A DNA stretch of 64,000 nucleotides from Hydrogenophaga sp. 2FB (GTDB lineage Bacteria > Pseudomonadota > Gammaproteobacteria > Burkholderiales > Burkholderiaceae_C). Below are positions 30,701 to 38,183 of the stretch, piece after piece (within the stretch, counting starts at the first letter, position 1; each line of letters starts with the position of its first letter). The position numbers and the translations under genes are program-made. Where the stretch lies: assembly GCF_005503365.1 (NCBI RefSeq), contig NZ_SCML01000001.1, positions 153,257-217,256 of the forward strand. Reading direction: 5' to 3'. The notes beneath the pieces were generated by a model that worked only from the letters and a program-made list of their open reading frames with translations, was not told the DNA's origin and did no database searches.

Positions 30701-30887
30701 GCGCTTTCGCGGCCACGTGCGCGCGCACCACGCCGGCCAGGGAGCATTCGTCCACCAGTGCCAACGCGCTGTAGCCCAACGCTTTCGCGCGGTCGACCAG
30801 CTCCTCCGGGCGGCTCGCGCCGCGCAGGAAGCTGAAGTTGGAGAGGCAACGCAGCTCGGCGTAGTCGGGCAGGACAGCCGTACTCAT
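27747..30887 (-). CDS. dnaE2: error-prone DNA polymerase DnaE2 (ImuC)
   Basis: 1046 residues from ATG 30887, normal for DnaE2. An N-terminal PHP domain ([20 protein letters not shown]), the C-family polymerase core with acidic residues in [20 protein letters not shown], finger/HhH regions and a C-terminal OB fold ([20 protein letters not shown]). It performs damage-induced translesion synthesis with ImuA and ImuB. Its ATG overlaps the imuB stop (ATGA), so translation is coupled. SOS control comes from the LexA box upstream of imuA. Confidence 0.96.
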   Translation of the reverse strand: [1046 protein letters not shown]

Positions 30888-32197
30888 GCAAAGTGCCCAT
30901 GCAAAAACCACGCAGGCGCCCCGTCCAGCCGCGTCTGGAACACCCACAACACCCCCGCCTGCGCGGACAAGGCCACCCAGTAATCGCGCACCACGTTGCG
31001 CATGCGGTCTTCCTCGCCAACACGGTCCCACCAGCCACCTTCCACGCGCTGCGGGCCGATCAGCAGCATCAACTCGCCGAGGTACAACGGCCGGTGATCG
31101 CGCACCAGCAACTTCAGCGGCGCGGGCAACAGGAACCCAGGCTGCGGCAGATCGGTGCCGGGCGCGCCTTTGCGCGGCAACGGCAACGCAGCGCTCTGCC
31201 AGCGGCACATCCACTCCGGTCGATGGTCTTCGCACAACACTGGGCGCAGCACGCGCTGCGGTCCCAGGCGCGCGGCCAGCCGCTCCAGCACCAGGCCCAG
31301 CGCCTCGCCCTGTTGCACCGTGTCGGGCAACAGGGCGCCACTCACGTCGCGCAGTGGCTTCACCTCGGTGGCCACCAGCCGCAGATCGCCCACCGGCGCG
31401 AGCAGTTGCACCCGCGCCAGGTGCTCGGTCAGCAGGCGGCACAGGTGCGTGGTGTCGCGCGTGGGCTCTGCCGTGCGGATGGTGATCTCGCCGCCCTCGC
31501 CCGCCGCGCGCGCGCGCATCGCGTCGTGCGCCCAGTGCAGCGTGAAGGCCGTGACGCCCGCGCGCCGGGCAAACAGCCAGGCACTGAGCACGCGCAGCAG
31601 GCGTTGCGCGCCAAACACCAGGGCCGGCGCCTGCTCCACGCGCGCCATGAGTTCGAGCCGCTCTTCGAAGTGCTCGGGCAGTGCCACCCATTCGTGCACC
31701 TCGGGCGCCAGGCCATAGGCCTGGTCGAGCGCGTGCAGGAGCTGTTGATCGAAGCGCCGGCTCACGCCTCCCCGCGGCAAGGCGCGCACATCGCCCAGCG
31801 TGCGGCAACCGACGTGTTCGAGCGTGAGCCGGTGCGGGTGCACCGCGCTCAGCGTCTCCATGGGCAAGGTATCGAGCCGGTCCGCCAGCGGTGGCGTCAC
31901 GCCGTTTGCGACACCGGCGCGCGCCAGTGCCAGCGCGGCCAGGCCGTTGGGCGCCCAGGCCAGGCGGTCCACGCCCAGCGCGTGCGCCTCGGTCCGCACG
32001 CGCTCGCACAGCGCCCGCCGCCCGCCGAACAGGCGCACGCTGGCGGCCAGCTCCATCAGCACGGCTTCGTCGGCCAGCGCCACGCGCGGCGTGAACTGCA
32101 ACGCCCACAACGCCAGCGCGCGCTGCGCCACGGCGTCAGTGGGTGGGGCTGCCGTGCCGTTGCTGGGAGAAATGGGCAGGAGCGCGCACCACAACAT
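30884..32197 (-). CDS. imuB: ImuB, Y-family polymerase-like mutasome protein
   Basis: 437 residues from ATG 32197 (MLWCALLPISPSNGTAAPPT). It resembles Y-family polymerases but the usual catalytic acidic residues of the palm are not visible, as known for ImuB, which acts as the beta-clamp-binding hub of the mutasome. PRGGVSRRFDQQLLHALDQA is the HhH/little-finger transition. The end of imuA overlaps the first 62 bp. The extended frame to 32776 is the shadow of imuA. Confidence 0.93.
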   Translation of the reverse strand: MLWCALLPISPSNGTAAPPTDAVAQRALALWALQFTPRVALADEAVLMELAASVRLFGGRRALCERVRTEAHALGVDRLAWAPNGLAALALARAGVANGVTPPLADRLDTLPMETLSAVHPHRLTLEHVGCRTLGDVRALPRGGVSRRFDQQLLHALDQAYGLAPEVHEWVALPEHFEERLELMARVEQAPALVFGAQRLLRVLSAWLFARRAGVTAFTLHWAHDAMRARAAGEGGEITIRTAEPTRDTTHLCRLLTEHLARVQLLAPVGDLRLVATEVKPLRDVSGALLPDTVQQGEALGLVLERLAARLGPQRVLRPVLCEDHRPEWMCRWQSAALPLPRKGAPGTDLPQPGFLLPAPLKLLVRDHRPLYLGELMLLIGPQRVEGGWWDRVGEEDRMRNVVRDYWVALSAQAGVLWVFQTRLDGAPAWFLHGHFA

Positions 32198-33035
32198 GGC
32201 CGTTGCTCTCCTTCTCTGTGTGCGAGGACATGAGCGCCGCGCCGGGCCGTTCCCAAGCAAGCTCGCACCGCAGCCCGCAGGGCAAAGGTACTCCGGTGAG
32301 CCGGCTGGGCTGGCGCATGCGTGGCGTGAGGATGTCGGACAGCGCGCCCGGCACCGAGGCCAGGCGCAGCGTGTGCTCCAGCGGCGGCCCTTTGCGCTTG
32401 ACGATGTCGACGTGCAGCATCCAGTCGATGTCCACCCGGGCCTGCAGCCGCAGCGGCGCGGCCGACGACTCGCGCAGCGCAGCCAGGGGCCGGCACACGA
32501 AGACCGGCGCCTCGAAGCCGGTGGCCAGCACCTGCAAGCGGCGGATCTGCGCCGCCCTGGCTTGCGGCAACCAGGCCACCAGCGCGCCGCAGGCCTGGGC
32601 CTTGATGAGTTGTTCGGCCGACCACAGACGCTCGGCCGCGGTGTCGGCCCGCACCCAGACCAGCTGGCGCTCGTCGATGCCGTCAAAGCGCAGGCCTGGC
32701 AGGTGCGGCGGCATCGGCGGGCCCACCAGCACCACCGGCCGCCCGGCCCTGCAGATGTGGCGCAACGCTGGCCCAAGCAGGCGCCATTCCAGCGTGCCGC
32801 TGTGCGGCGTGAGGATTTCGGTCAGCCCATGGCCGGGCCAGCCGCCGCCGGGCAACTGCGCGTCCAGGGCGGCGAAGCCGCTGGGCCACACGGTCGAGAC
32901 GGCTGTGCCGAGTTGGTCACCACGCCACAACGCCGCCGCCACGGCCGCCGACCAGCCACCCGCGGAAGGCGGCGGGCGAACGGGTTGGGGGGCCGGGGAC
33001 AGATCGTCCTCCTGGCAGGAAAAGGCGGGCTGCAT
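32136..33035 (-). CDS. imuA: ImuA, SOS mutasome accessory protein (RecA/SulA-like)
   Basis: 299 residues from ATG 33035; a TTG four codons upstream is less likely. The core is RecA-like: VWPSGFAALDAQLPGGGWPG, LTEILTPHSGTLEWRLLGPA and RAGRPVVLVGPPMPPHLPGL. It inhibits RecA filaments and regulates the mutasome. The last ~55 residues are odd: residues about 245-269 are encoded by a dispersed DNA repeat also present at 56929-57001, and the tail that follows overlaps imuB by 62 bp. The natural C terminus was probably replaced or extended by repeat insertion. Confidence 0.92.
   Translation of the reverse strand: MQPAFSCQEDDLSPAPQPVRPPPSAGGWSAAVAAALWRGDQLGTAVSTVWPSGFAALDAQLPGGGWPGHGLTEILTPHSGTLEWRLLGPALRHICRAGRPVVLVGPPMPPHLPGLRFDGIDERQLVWVRADTAAERLWSAEQLIKAQACGALVAWLPQARAAQIRRLQVLATGFEAPVFVCRPLAALRESSAAPLRLQARVDIDWMLHVDIVKRKGPPLEHTLRLASVPGALSDILTPRMRQPSRLTGVPLPCGLRCELAWERPGAALMSSHTEKESNGHVVVRAPAHFSQQRHGSPTH
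32229..32302 (-). repeat. dispersed ~73-bp repeat, copy 1 (inside imuA)
   Basis: On the reverse strand this 74-bp stretch matches 56929-57001 (plus strand) over its whole length, with a 36-bp identical core that includes GGTGCGAGCTTGCTTGGGAA and a handful of differences plus one indel elsewhere. It is read in the imuA frame as CGLRCELAWERPGAALM. Confidence 0.85.
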
Positions 33036-33048
33036 GTTGAAACTCAAA

Positions 33049-33068
33049 TACTGTATTCATGTACAGTA
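33049..33068. promoter_or_regulatory. LexA/SOS box of imuA-imuB-dnaE2
   Basis: TACTGTATTCATGTACAGTA is a near-perfect LexA box (CTGT-N8-ACAG with matching TA flanks), 13 bp upstream of the imuA ATG. On the reverse strand a TTGACT -35 element (complement of 33075-33080) is followed 17 bp later by a weak -10, so the box covers the spacer and -10. LexA bound here would block the mutasome operon until DNA damage. Confidence 0.92.
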
Positions 33069-33206
33069 TATGAAAGTCAAACTGCCGTCCAGCTGGGTTT
33101 ACAGAGACCTTCATTGACCGTGGGAAGATGCGCGAACAGCCTGCAGTAAGGTAACTACCCGCCCAAGGCAACCGTTGCGAACGCAGCACCATTCAGGAGA
33201 GTCTGC

Positions 33207-33725
33207 ATGCCTAGAAAAGACTTTGAAGCCGAAATGACCAAGCTCGAAAAAGAGCTTGAAGAATTCGAACGCTGGGAAGCGGCGAATCCTGCTGCTGGCG
33301 ACTGGGCGTCTGCCAAGTTGGCGGGTGCCACGATCAACAGCGTTTACACCGGCATGGAGACCATTCTGGAAGCGGTTCTCAAACGGACCGACCTGCCCCA
33401 CGAACAGGACCAGGCGTACCACGCGCGTTTGATCAAGGCCGCAGCAACCGCCACCGAAACGCGCGATGCGCTGATCAGCGAAGCGCTGCGTGCGCTGCTG
33501 GATGACTTGCGCGGCTTTCTCCACATGGGCCGAAGGCTCTACGGCAGCGAGATCGACCCGGACCGCGCCAGGCTCGTGCTGCACCACGCCCAGAAGGCCG
33601 CCCCGGTGTTCCGCCAGGAAATGGCGCTGGCCATCACGGCACTGGAAGAAGCGCAGGCCATTGCCGAGGCTGAGCGGCTGGAATCCAGGAAGTCCGAGAG
33701 CCACACCAAGAAGCGCTCCGGCTGA
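33207..33725 (+). CDS. HepT-like (HEPN fold) hypothetical protein
   Basis: 172 residues, all predicted helical. A clear AGGAG lies 8 bp before ATG 33207. A Glu/Lys coiled-coil N terminus (residues 1-25) leads to ATINSVYTGMETILEAVLKR, then LLDDLRGFLHMGRRLYGSEI near residue 100. This pattern fits HepT-like HEPN proteins, where a conserved R/H-x-x-R-H-x-Y cluster forms the RNase or AMP-acceptor site. Here the cluster reads FLHMGRRLY, so one key Arg/His pair looks altered. No MntA-type nucleotidyltransferase antitoxin lies on either side. The function is unproven; it may be a degenerate or orphan toxin. Confidence 0.65.
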   Translation: MPRKDFEAEMTKLEKELEEFERWEAANPAAGDWASAKLAGATINSVYTGMETILEAVLKRTDLPHEQDQAYHARLIKAAATATETRDALISEALRALLDDLRGFLHMGRRLYGSEIDPDRARLVLHHAQKAAPVFRQEMALAITALEEAQAIAEAERLESRKSESHTKKRSG

Positions 33726-33746
33726 CGGTGCGGCCTCAGCAGTCCC

Positions 33747-34949
33747 TCACACCGCCTGCCCCAACCGCCCCACGCCTTCCTCGATCTTCTCCAGCCCCAC
33801 GGTGGCGAAGCTCAGCCGCAGCGTGGCGTGGTCGGGGTGGTTGGCGTAAAACGGCGCGCCCGGCACGAAGGCCACGCCTTTGTCGATCGCGCGCTTGGCG
33901 AATTCGCCGCCGTCCTTCACCTTGCCGCCCGCGCCCGTGAGCCGGGCCCAGACGAACAGGCCGCCCTGCGGCTGCACGAACTCGATCGCATCGCCCAGTT
34001 CACGGCGCAGCGCGTTGCCCATGGTGGCCGCGCGCTCGGCGTACACCGTGCGCACCTTGTCCAGGGTGGCCGGCATGCGGCCGGCCTTGAGGTATTGCGC
34101 GGCGGTGGCCTGCGCGAAGGTGCTGGTGTGCGCGTCGCTGAACTGCTTGCACATGGTGGCCTTGGCCAGCAGTTCGGCCGGGCCCACCATCCAGCCCACG
34201 CGCAGCCCCGGGCTGAGCACCTTGCTCAAGCTGCCGCAATGCACCAGCCGCTCGCGGCTGCCGGGCACGGTGGGGCTCAGCGCGAGCAGGCTGGGCGGTG
34301 GCGCGGCGCCAAAGTACAGGTCGCCGTACGGGTCGTCTTCCACGATCAGCGTGTTGTGCTTCACCGCCATCGCCAGCACGGCCTTGCGGCGCGCCAGGTT
34401 GAGCAAGGCACCGCTGGGGTTGCCGAAGGTGGGGATCAGGTAGACGAACTTGGGTTTGTGCTCGGCGATGAGTTGCTCGAGTACATCGGTCTTCACGCCA
34501 TCGCCATCCACCGGCGCGCTGATGAGTTCGGCGCCGTAGAGGCGGAAGCATTGAATGGTGGCCAGGAAGGTCGGGCCTTCGACGATGACTTTGTCACCGG
34601 GCGAGATCAGCGTCTTGCCCAGCAGGTCCAGCGCCTGCTGGCTGCCGGTGGTGACGATGAGGTCGTTCGCGGCCACGTCCTTCGCACCCTTGCTGGCCAT
34701 GAAGGCGGCGAGCTGTTCGCGCAGGGGCTGGTAGCCCTCCGTCGCGCCGTATTGCAGCGCACCGCCGGCCTCTTCGGTCAACGCCGCGTTCACCGCTTCG
34801 CGGATGCCGTCGACGTCGAACATGGCGCTGTCGGGGAAGCCACCGGCAAAGCTGATGATGCCGGGCTTGCCCAGCAGCTTGAAGAGTTCGCGGATGGCGG
34901 AGGTTTCGACGTTGTTGAGGCGGTCGGCGAAAGGGATGGCGAAAGACAT
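33747..34949 (-). CDS. class I/II PLP-dependent aminotransferase (2-aminoadipate/GntR-type MocR fold)
   Basis: 400 residues from ATG 34949. The PLP lysine lies in GSLSKVLSPGLRVGWMVGP and the conserved PTFGNPSGALLNLARR and EDDPYGDLYF hold the Asn and Asp/Tyr ring contacts. This subgroup includes 2-aminoadipate and aromatic/branched-chain aminotransferases (LysN-like). It is convergent with the HepT-like gene. It is followed upstream by the DUF2917 gene, both on the reverse strand, 65 bp apart. Substrate not certain. Confidence 0.93.
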   Translation of the reverse strand: MSFAIPFADRLNNVETSAIRELFKLLGKPGIISFAGGFPDSAMFDVDGIREAVNAALTEEAGGALQYGATEGYQPLREQLAAFMASKGAKDVAANDLIVTTGSQQALDLLGKTLISPGDKVIVEGPTFLATIQCFRLYGAELISAPVDGDGVKTDVLEQLIAEHKPKFVYLIPTFGNPSGALLNLARRKAVLAMAVKHNTLIVEDDPYGDLYFGAAPPPSLLALSPTVPGSRERLVHCGSLSKVLSPGLRVGWMVGPAELLAKATMCKQFSDAHTSTFAQATAAQYLKAGRMPATLDKVRTVYAERAATMGNALRRELGDAIEFVQPQGGLFVWARLTGAGGKVKDGGEFAKRAIDKGVAFVPGAPFYANHPDHATLRLSFATVGLEKIEEGVGRLGQAV

Positions 34950-35014
34950 GGGCGGTTTCCGTGAGGTCGTGAACAACGGCCTCCATTCTCGCGCACCCTG
35001 CGGGGCACACCGCC

Positions 35015-35329
35015 TCAGGCCAGCGCCGGGCTCGCCGCACCACCGCGCAGGCGTCGCGGCAGCCAGCGCCAACGTGGCGGCGCGGCAGGCGCCGCGCCAG
35101 GCAGCGCTTCGATGCGCAGCACCGCCGTGTGCAGCGCGTAGACGATCACGCGGTCTTGCGGTCGGGTGATGAAGTGATCGCCCTCACCCAGGATCACGTC
35201 TTGCTGGTCGTGGTCGAGCGTGAGCCAGACCGAGCCCTCGCGGCAGACCAGGCGCAACGCGCCCTGGGGGATGGATTGCAACGCCCGGCGGGGCATGTTC
35301 ACGTCAACGGTCAATCTTTCGGTGTTCAT
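35015..35329 (-). CDS. DUF2917 family protein
   Basis: 104 residues. MPRRALQSIPQGALRLVCRE, then SVWLTLDHDQQDVILGEGDH and RVIVYALHTAVLRIEA show the small beta-rich DUF2917 fold. A basic Arg/Pro tail ends the protein. Family function is unknown. It is divergent from a LysR gene across about 80 bp, an arrangement that suggests LysR control. Confidence 0.88.
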   Translation of the reverse strand: MNTERLTVDVNMPRRALQSIPQGALRLVCREGSVWLTLDHDQQDVILGEGDHFITRPQDRVIVYALHTAVLRIEALPGAAPAAPPRWRWLPRRLRGGAASPALA

Positions 35330-35412
35330 GACTCAGTCCTTTCACATCAGTTATGTGCATGACTGTACGGAGCCGTCCTATACTGCACAAACGCTCATTT
35401 CGAATGTTTCGC

Positions 35413-36348
35413 ATGCCATTCAAGAATGTGAAAGTCGAACCCCTTCCACGCTCGCAGATGCTGCGGCTGGACCTGTTGCCCTGCTTCGACGCAGCGGCGC
35501 GCACGCTGAGCTTCACCCTGGCCGCGCAGGAACTCAACCTCACACAGTCGGCCGTGAGCCGACAGATCCAGTTGCTCGAAGACAGCCTGGGCACGCCGCT
35601 GTTCGAACGGCGGCACCGCGCGCTCGCGCTGACCGAAGCGGGCGAGGTGATGCAACGCGCCACGCGCGATGCGCTGGAGCGGCTGCGCGACGCTGCGGCG
35701 CGCGTGCGCCCCGGCCCGCGCCTGCGCCAGGTCGCCATGACCTGCACGCAAGGCTTCGCATCGCTGTGGCTCATCCCCCGCCTCGCGCGCTTCGCGGCCA
35801 ACCACCCGCAGGTGGACGTGCGCATCTCCGCGACCATGGACATGATGGACCTGGAGCGCCATCGGCTCGACGTCGCCGTGCGCTTCGTGCCCTCCAGCGC
35901 CGGGCGCGGGAAAGCGCTGTTCGAGGAAACGGTGCTGCCCCTGTGCGCGCCCGCGCTGTTGCGCAACAAGGCCGCCCCCCTGCGCCAGCCCGCCGACCTG
36001 GCGCACCACACGCTGCTGACGGTGGAACGCCCCGCGGGCCACGCCATCACCTCGGACTGGGACCCCTGGTTCCAGGTGATGGGCCTGCAAGAGATGCGCA
36101 TGAAGAACGCCGTGCAATTCACACAATACGCCGATGCGGTCACCGCCGCCGTGGCCGGACAGGGCGTGGTGATTGGCCGCCTGCCCTTGCTGCAGTCGCT
36201 GGTGGACGAGAAGAAACTGGTCGCGCCCTTCCGCAGCGGCGCGGCCACGCAGCGCGGCTATTACGTGGAGCTGGCGGCCCATGCGCACAACAACGCCGAC
36301 GCGCAGGACTTCGCGAACTGGTTGCGCGCGGAAGCCGAACGGGGCTGA
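35413..36348 (+). CDS. LysR family regulator (GcvA-like)
   Basis: 311 residues from ATG 35413 (MPFKNVKVEPLPRSQMLRLD); in-frame starts at 35353, 35404 and 35458 also exist, and 35458 would give the most typical N terminus. HTH: FTLAAQELNLTQSAVSRQIQ. The effector domain is of the GcvA type (LARFAANHPQVDVRISATMD). It is divergent from the DUF2917 gene and ends 22 bp before nth. Confidence 0.92.
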   Translation: MPFKNVKVEPLPRSQMLRLDLLPCFDAAARTLSFTLAAQELNLTQSAVSRQIQLLEDSLGTPLFERRHRALALTEAGEVMQRATRDALERLRDAAARVRPGPRLRQVAMTCTQGFASLWLIPRLARFAANHPQVDVRISATMDMMDLERHRLDVAVRFVPSSAGRGKALFEETVLPLCAPALLRNKAAPLRQPADLAHHTLLTVERPAGHAITSDWDPWFQVMGLQEMRMKNAVQFTQYADAVTAAVAGQGVVIGRLPLLQSLVDEKKLVAPFRSGAATQRGYYVELAAHAHNNADAQDFANWLRAEAERG

Positions 36349-36370
36349 GCCCATGGGAGAATCCGCGCCC

Positions 36371-37012
36371 ATGACGCCCCCCCAGATCGACGGATTTTTC
36401 GCCACGCTCAAGGCGGCCAACCCCACGCCGCAAACCGAGCTCGAATACACCAGCGTGTTCGAGCTGCTGACCGCCGTGCTGCTCTCGGCGCAGGCCACCG
36501 ACGTGGGCGTGAACAAGGCCACGCGCAAGCTGTTCCCGGTGGCGAACACGCCGCAGGCCATCCTCGATCTCGGCCTTGAAGGGCTGGAGGCTTACATCAA
36601 GACCATCGGCCTGTACCGCAGCAAGGCCAAGCACCTGATGCAGACCTGCCGCATGCTGGTGGAGCAACATGGCGGCGAAGTGCCCGGCACGCGCGAAGCG
36701 CTGGAAGCCTTGCCCGGCGTGGGCCGCAAGACGGCCAACGTGGTGCTCAACGTGGCCTTCGGCGAACCCACCATGGCGGTGGACACGCACATCTTTCGCG
36801 TCAGCAACCGCACCGGCCTCGCACCCGGCAAGACGCCATTGGCGGTGGAACTCCAGTTGCTCAAACGCGTGCCGGGCGCCTACGCGGTGGACTCGCACCA
36901 CTGGCTCATCCTGCACGGGCGCTACGTGTGCCAGGCGCGCAAACCGCTGTGCCCGCGCTGCGCGGTGAGCGCTTATTGCGACTTCAAAGACAAGACGGTC
37001 GCACTGGACTAG
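36371..37012 (+). CDS. nth: endonuclease III (DNA glycosylase/AP lyase)
   Basis: 213 residues from ATG 36371, matching E. coli Nth in length and start context; ATG 36353 would add six residues. The helix-hairpin-helix LPGVGRKTANVVLN carries the catalytic lysine and VDTHIFRVSNRTG the catalytic aspartate. The [4Fe-4S] loop C-x6-C-x2-C-x5-C ends the protein. It removes oxidised pyrimidines in base-excision repair. Its last 20 codons have a divergent second copy at 41490-41552, so its 3' end appears to be the junction of an insertion. Confidence 0.97.
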   Translation: MTPPQIDGFFATLKAANPTPQTELEYTSVFELLTAVLLSAQATDVGVNKATRKLFPVANTPQAILDLGLEGLEAYIKTIGLYRSKAKHLMQTCRMLVEQHGGEVPGTREALEALPGVGRKTANVVLNVAFGEPTMAVDTHIFRVSNRTGLAPGKTPLAVELQLLKRVPGAYAVDSHHWLILHGRYVCQARKPLCPRCAVSAYCDFKDKTVALD

Positions 37013-37080
37013 CGTCCTGAATTAGAAGCTCGCAAGGAAAGTCGTTCAATGCTGACGAGAATGTCGTCGGCAGACTTTTG

Positions 37081-38052
37081 CTATCGGTCCAGGCCGGCCG
37101 CTTTGACGGTCTGCGCATACCGCGCGATCTCCGTGCGCACATAACCGGCAAAGGCCTGCGCATCTCGCGTATCGGGCTCCGCCCCGATGTCGCGCAAGCG
37201 TTGCGCCATGGCGGGGCTCTGAAGGATCTGGGCCATGGCGCCGGAGAGTTGGCGCAACACCGGCTCGGGCAGCTTGGCGGGCGCGAACAGCCCGAACCAG
37301 GCGCCGACCTCGAAGCCGGGCAGTCCGCTCTCGGCCACCGTGGGCACATCGGGCAGCAGCGGGCTGCGCTGCAAGCCCGTGACGGCCAGCGGCTTGACCT
37401 TCTGCGCCTTGATGTTGGGCAAGGCCGTGGTCTGCAGGTCGAACATCAGGGGTACGTGGCCGGCCAGCACATCGGCCAGCGCGGGCGCGCTGCCACGGTA
37501 AGGCACATGCAGCAACGACACCTGGGCGGCATGGGCGAGCATTTCGCCCGCCAGGTGGTTGGACGTGCCCGGTCCGGCCGACGCGTAGCTGATGCGGTTG
37601 CCGTCGCGCTTGGCAGCGGCGATGAGTTCGGCCACCGTGTTGTAGGGCGCGGCAGGGTTGGCCACCAGCACGAACGGAATGGAGGTCAGTGCGCTGACCG
37701 CCACGAAATCCTTGGTCGGGTCGTAGCCGACCTTGCTCATGGCCGGATTGATGGCTTGGGAACTCACTGTGCCCATCAGCAGGGTGTAGCCGTCGGGCTT
37801 GGCCTCGGCAACGTAGCGCGCGCCAATGGCGGTGCCGGCACCGGCCTTGTTCTCGACCACGATCGGCTGGCCCAGGCGGGTGGCGAGTTGCTCGCCGATG
37901 GTTCGGGCCAGGATGTCGGCCGAACCACCGGGCGGGTAAGGCACTACCAGGGTAATGGGACGGGTGGGATAGGTTTGCGCATGGACGGCGGCGGCGCCAA
38001 AGGCGGCGGCCAGCATGAGCGCGGCGGCGGAAAACTTGTTCGGGAAACGCAT
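37081..38052 (-). CDS. Bug/TctC family binding protein
   Basis: 323 residues from ATG 38052 (MRFPNKFSAAALMLAAAFGA), with a Sec signal peptide ending at VHAQTYPTRP (cleavage near residue 25). PITLVVPYPPGGSADILART, VENKAGAGTAIGARYVAEAK and DVPTVAESGLPGFEVGAWFG are family landmarks. No TctA/TctB membrane genes are nearby. It binds a carboxylate-like ligand in the periplasm. TCGGTATTGGA lies 75 bp upstream in the gene's orientation, the same motif as before the diiron operon, so both are probably controlled by the adjacent LysR. Confidence 0.94.
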   Translation of the reverse strand: MRFPNKFSAAALMLAAAFGAAAVHAQTYPTRPITLVVPYPPGGSADILARTIGEQLATRLGQPIVVENKAGAGTAIGARYVAEAKPDGYTLLMGTVSSQAINPAMSKVGYDPTKDFVAVSALTSIPFVLVANPAAPYNTVAELIAAAKRDGNRISYASAGPGTSNHLAGEMLAHAAQVSLLHVPYRGSAPALADVLAGHVPLMFDLQTTALPNIKAQKVKPLAVTGLQRSPLLPDVPTVAESGLPGFEVGAWFGLFAPAKLPEPVLRQLSGAMAQILQSPAMAQRLRDIGAEPDTRDAQAFAGYVRTEIARYAQTVKAAGLDR

Positions 38053-38126
38053 CGTGGGCTCCAGGTTGTCATCGGGCTTTTGCCCGTATGGGATGGCCGC
38101 ATGGTGCAAACAGCCAGGCCCATCTG

Positions 38127-38137
38127 TCCAATACCGA
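38127..38137 (-). promoter_or_regulatory. shared operator motif, copy upstream of the Bug gene
   Basis: Read in the direction of the Bug gene the sequence is TCGGTATTGGA, identical to 39191-39201 in orientation and nearly so in distance to the start codon (75 against 64 bp). It is the best candidate half-site for the LysR encoded at 38184-39092. Confidence 0.6.
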
Positions 38138-38183
38138 CTTCAGACGAAATCCATACATGGATCGAATCACCAGGCGCCCAGGC

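Noticed and set aside
32136..32197. Frameshift or assembly error at the imuA-imuB overlap
   Set aside because: Both frames are open and the 62-bp overlap is explained by the repeat-derived extension of imuA; no frame correction is needed.
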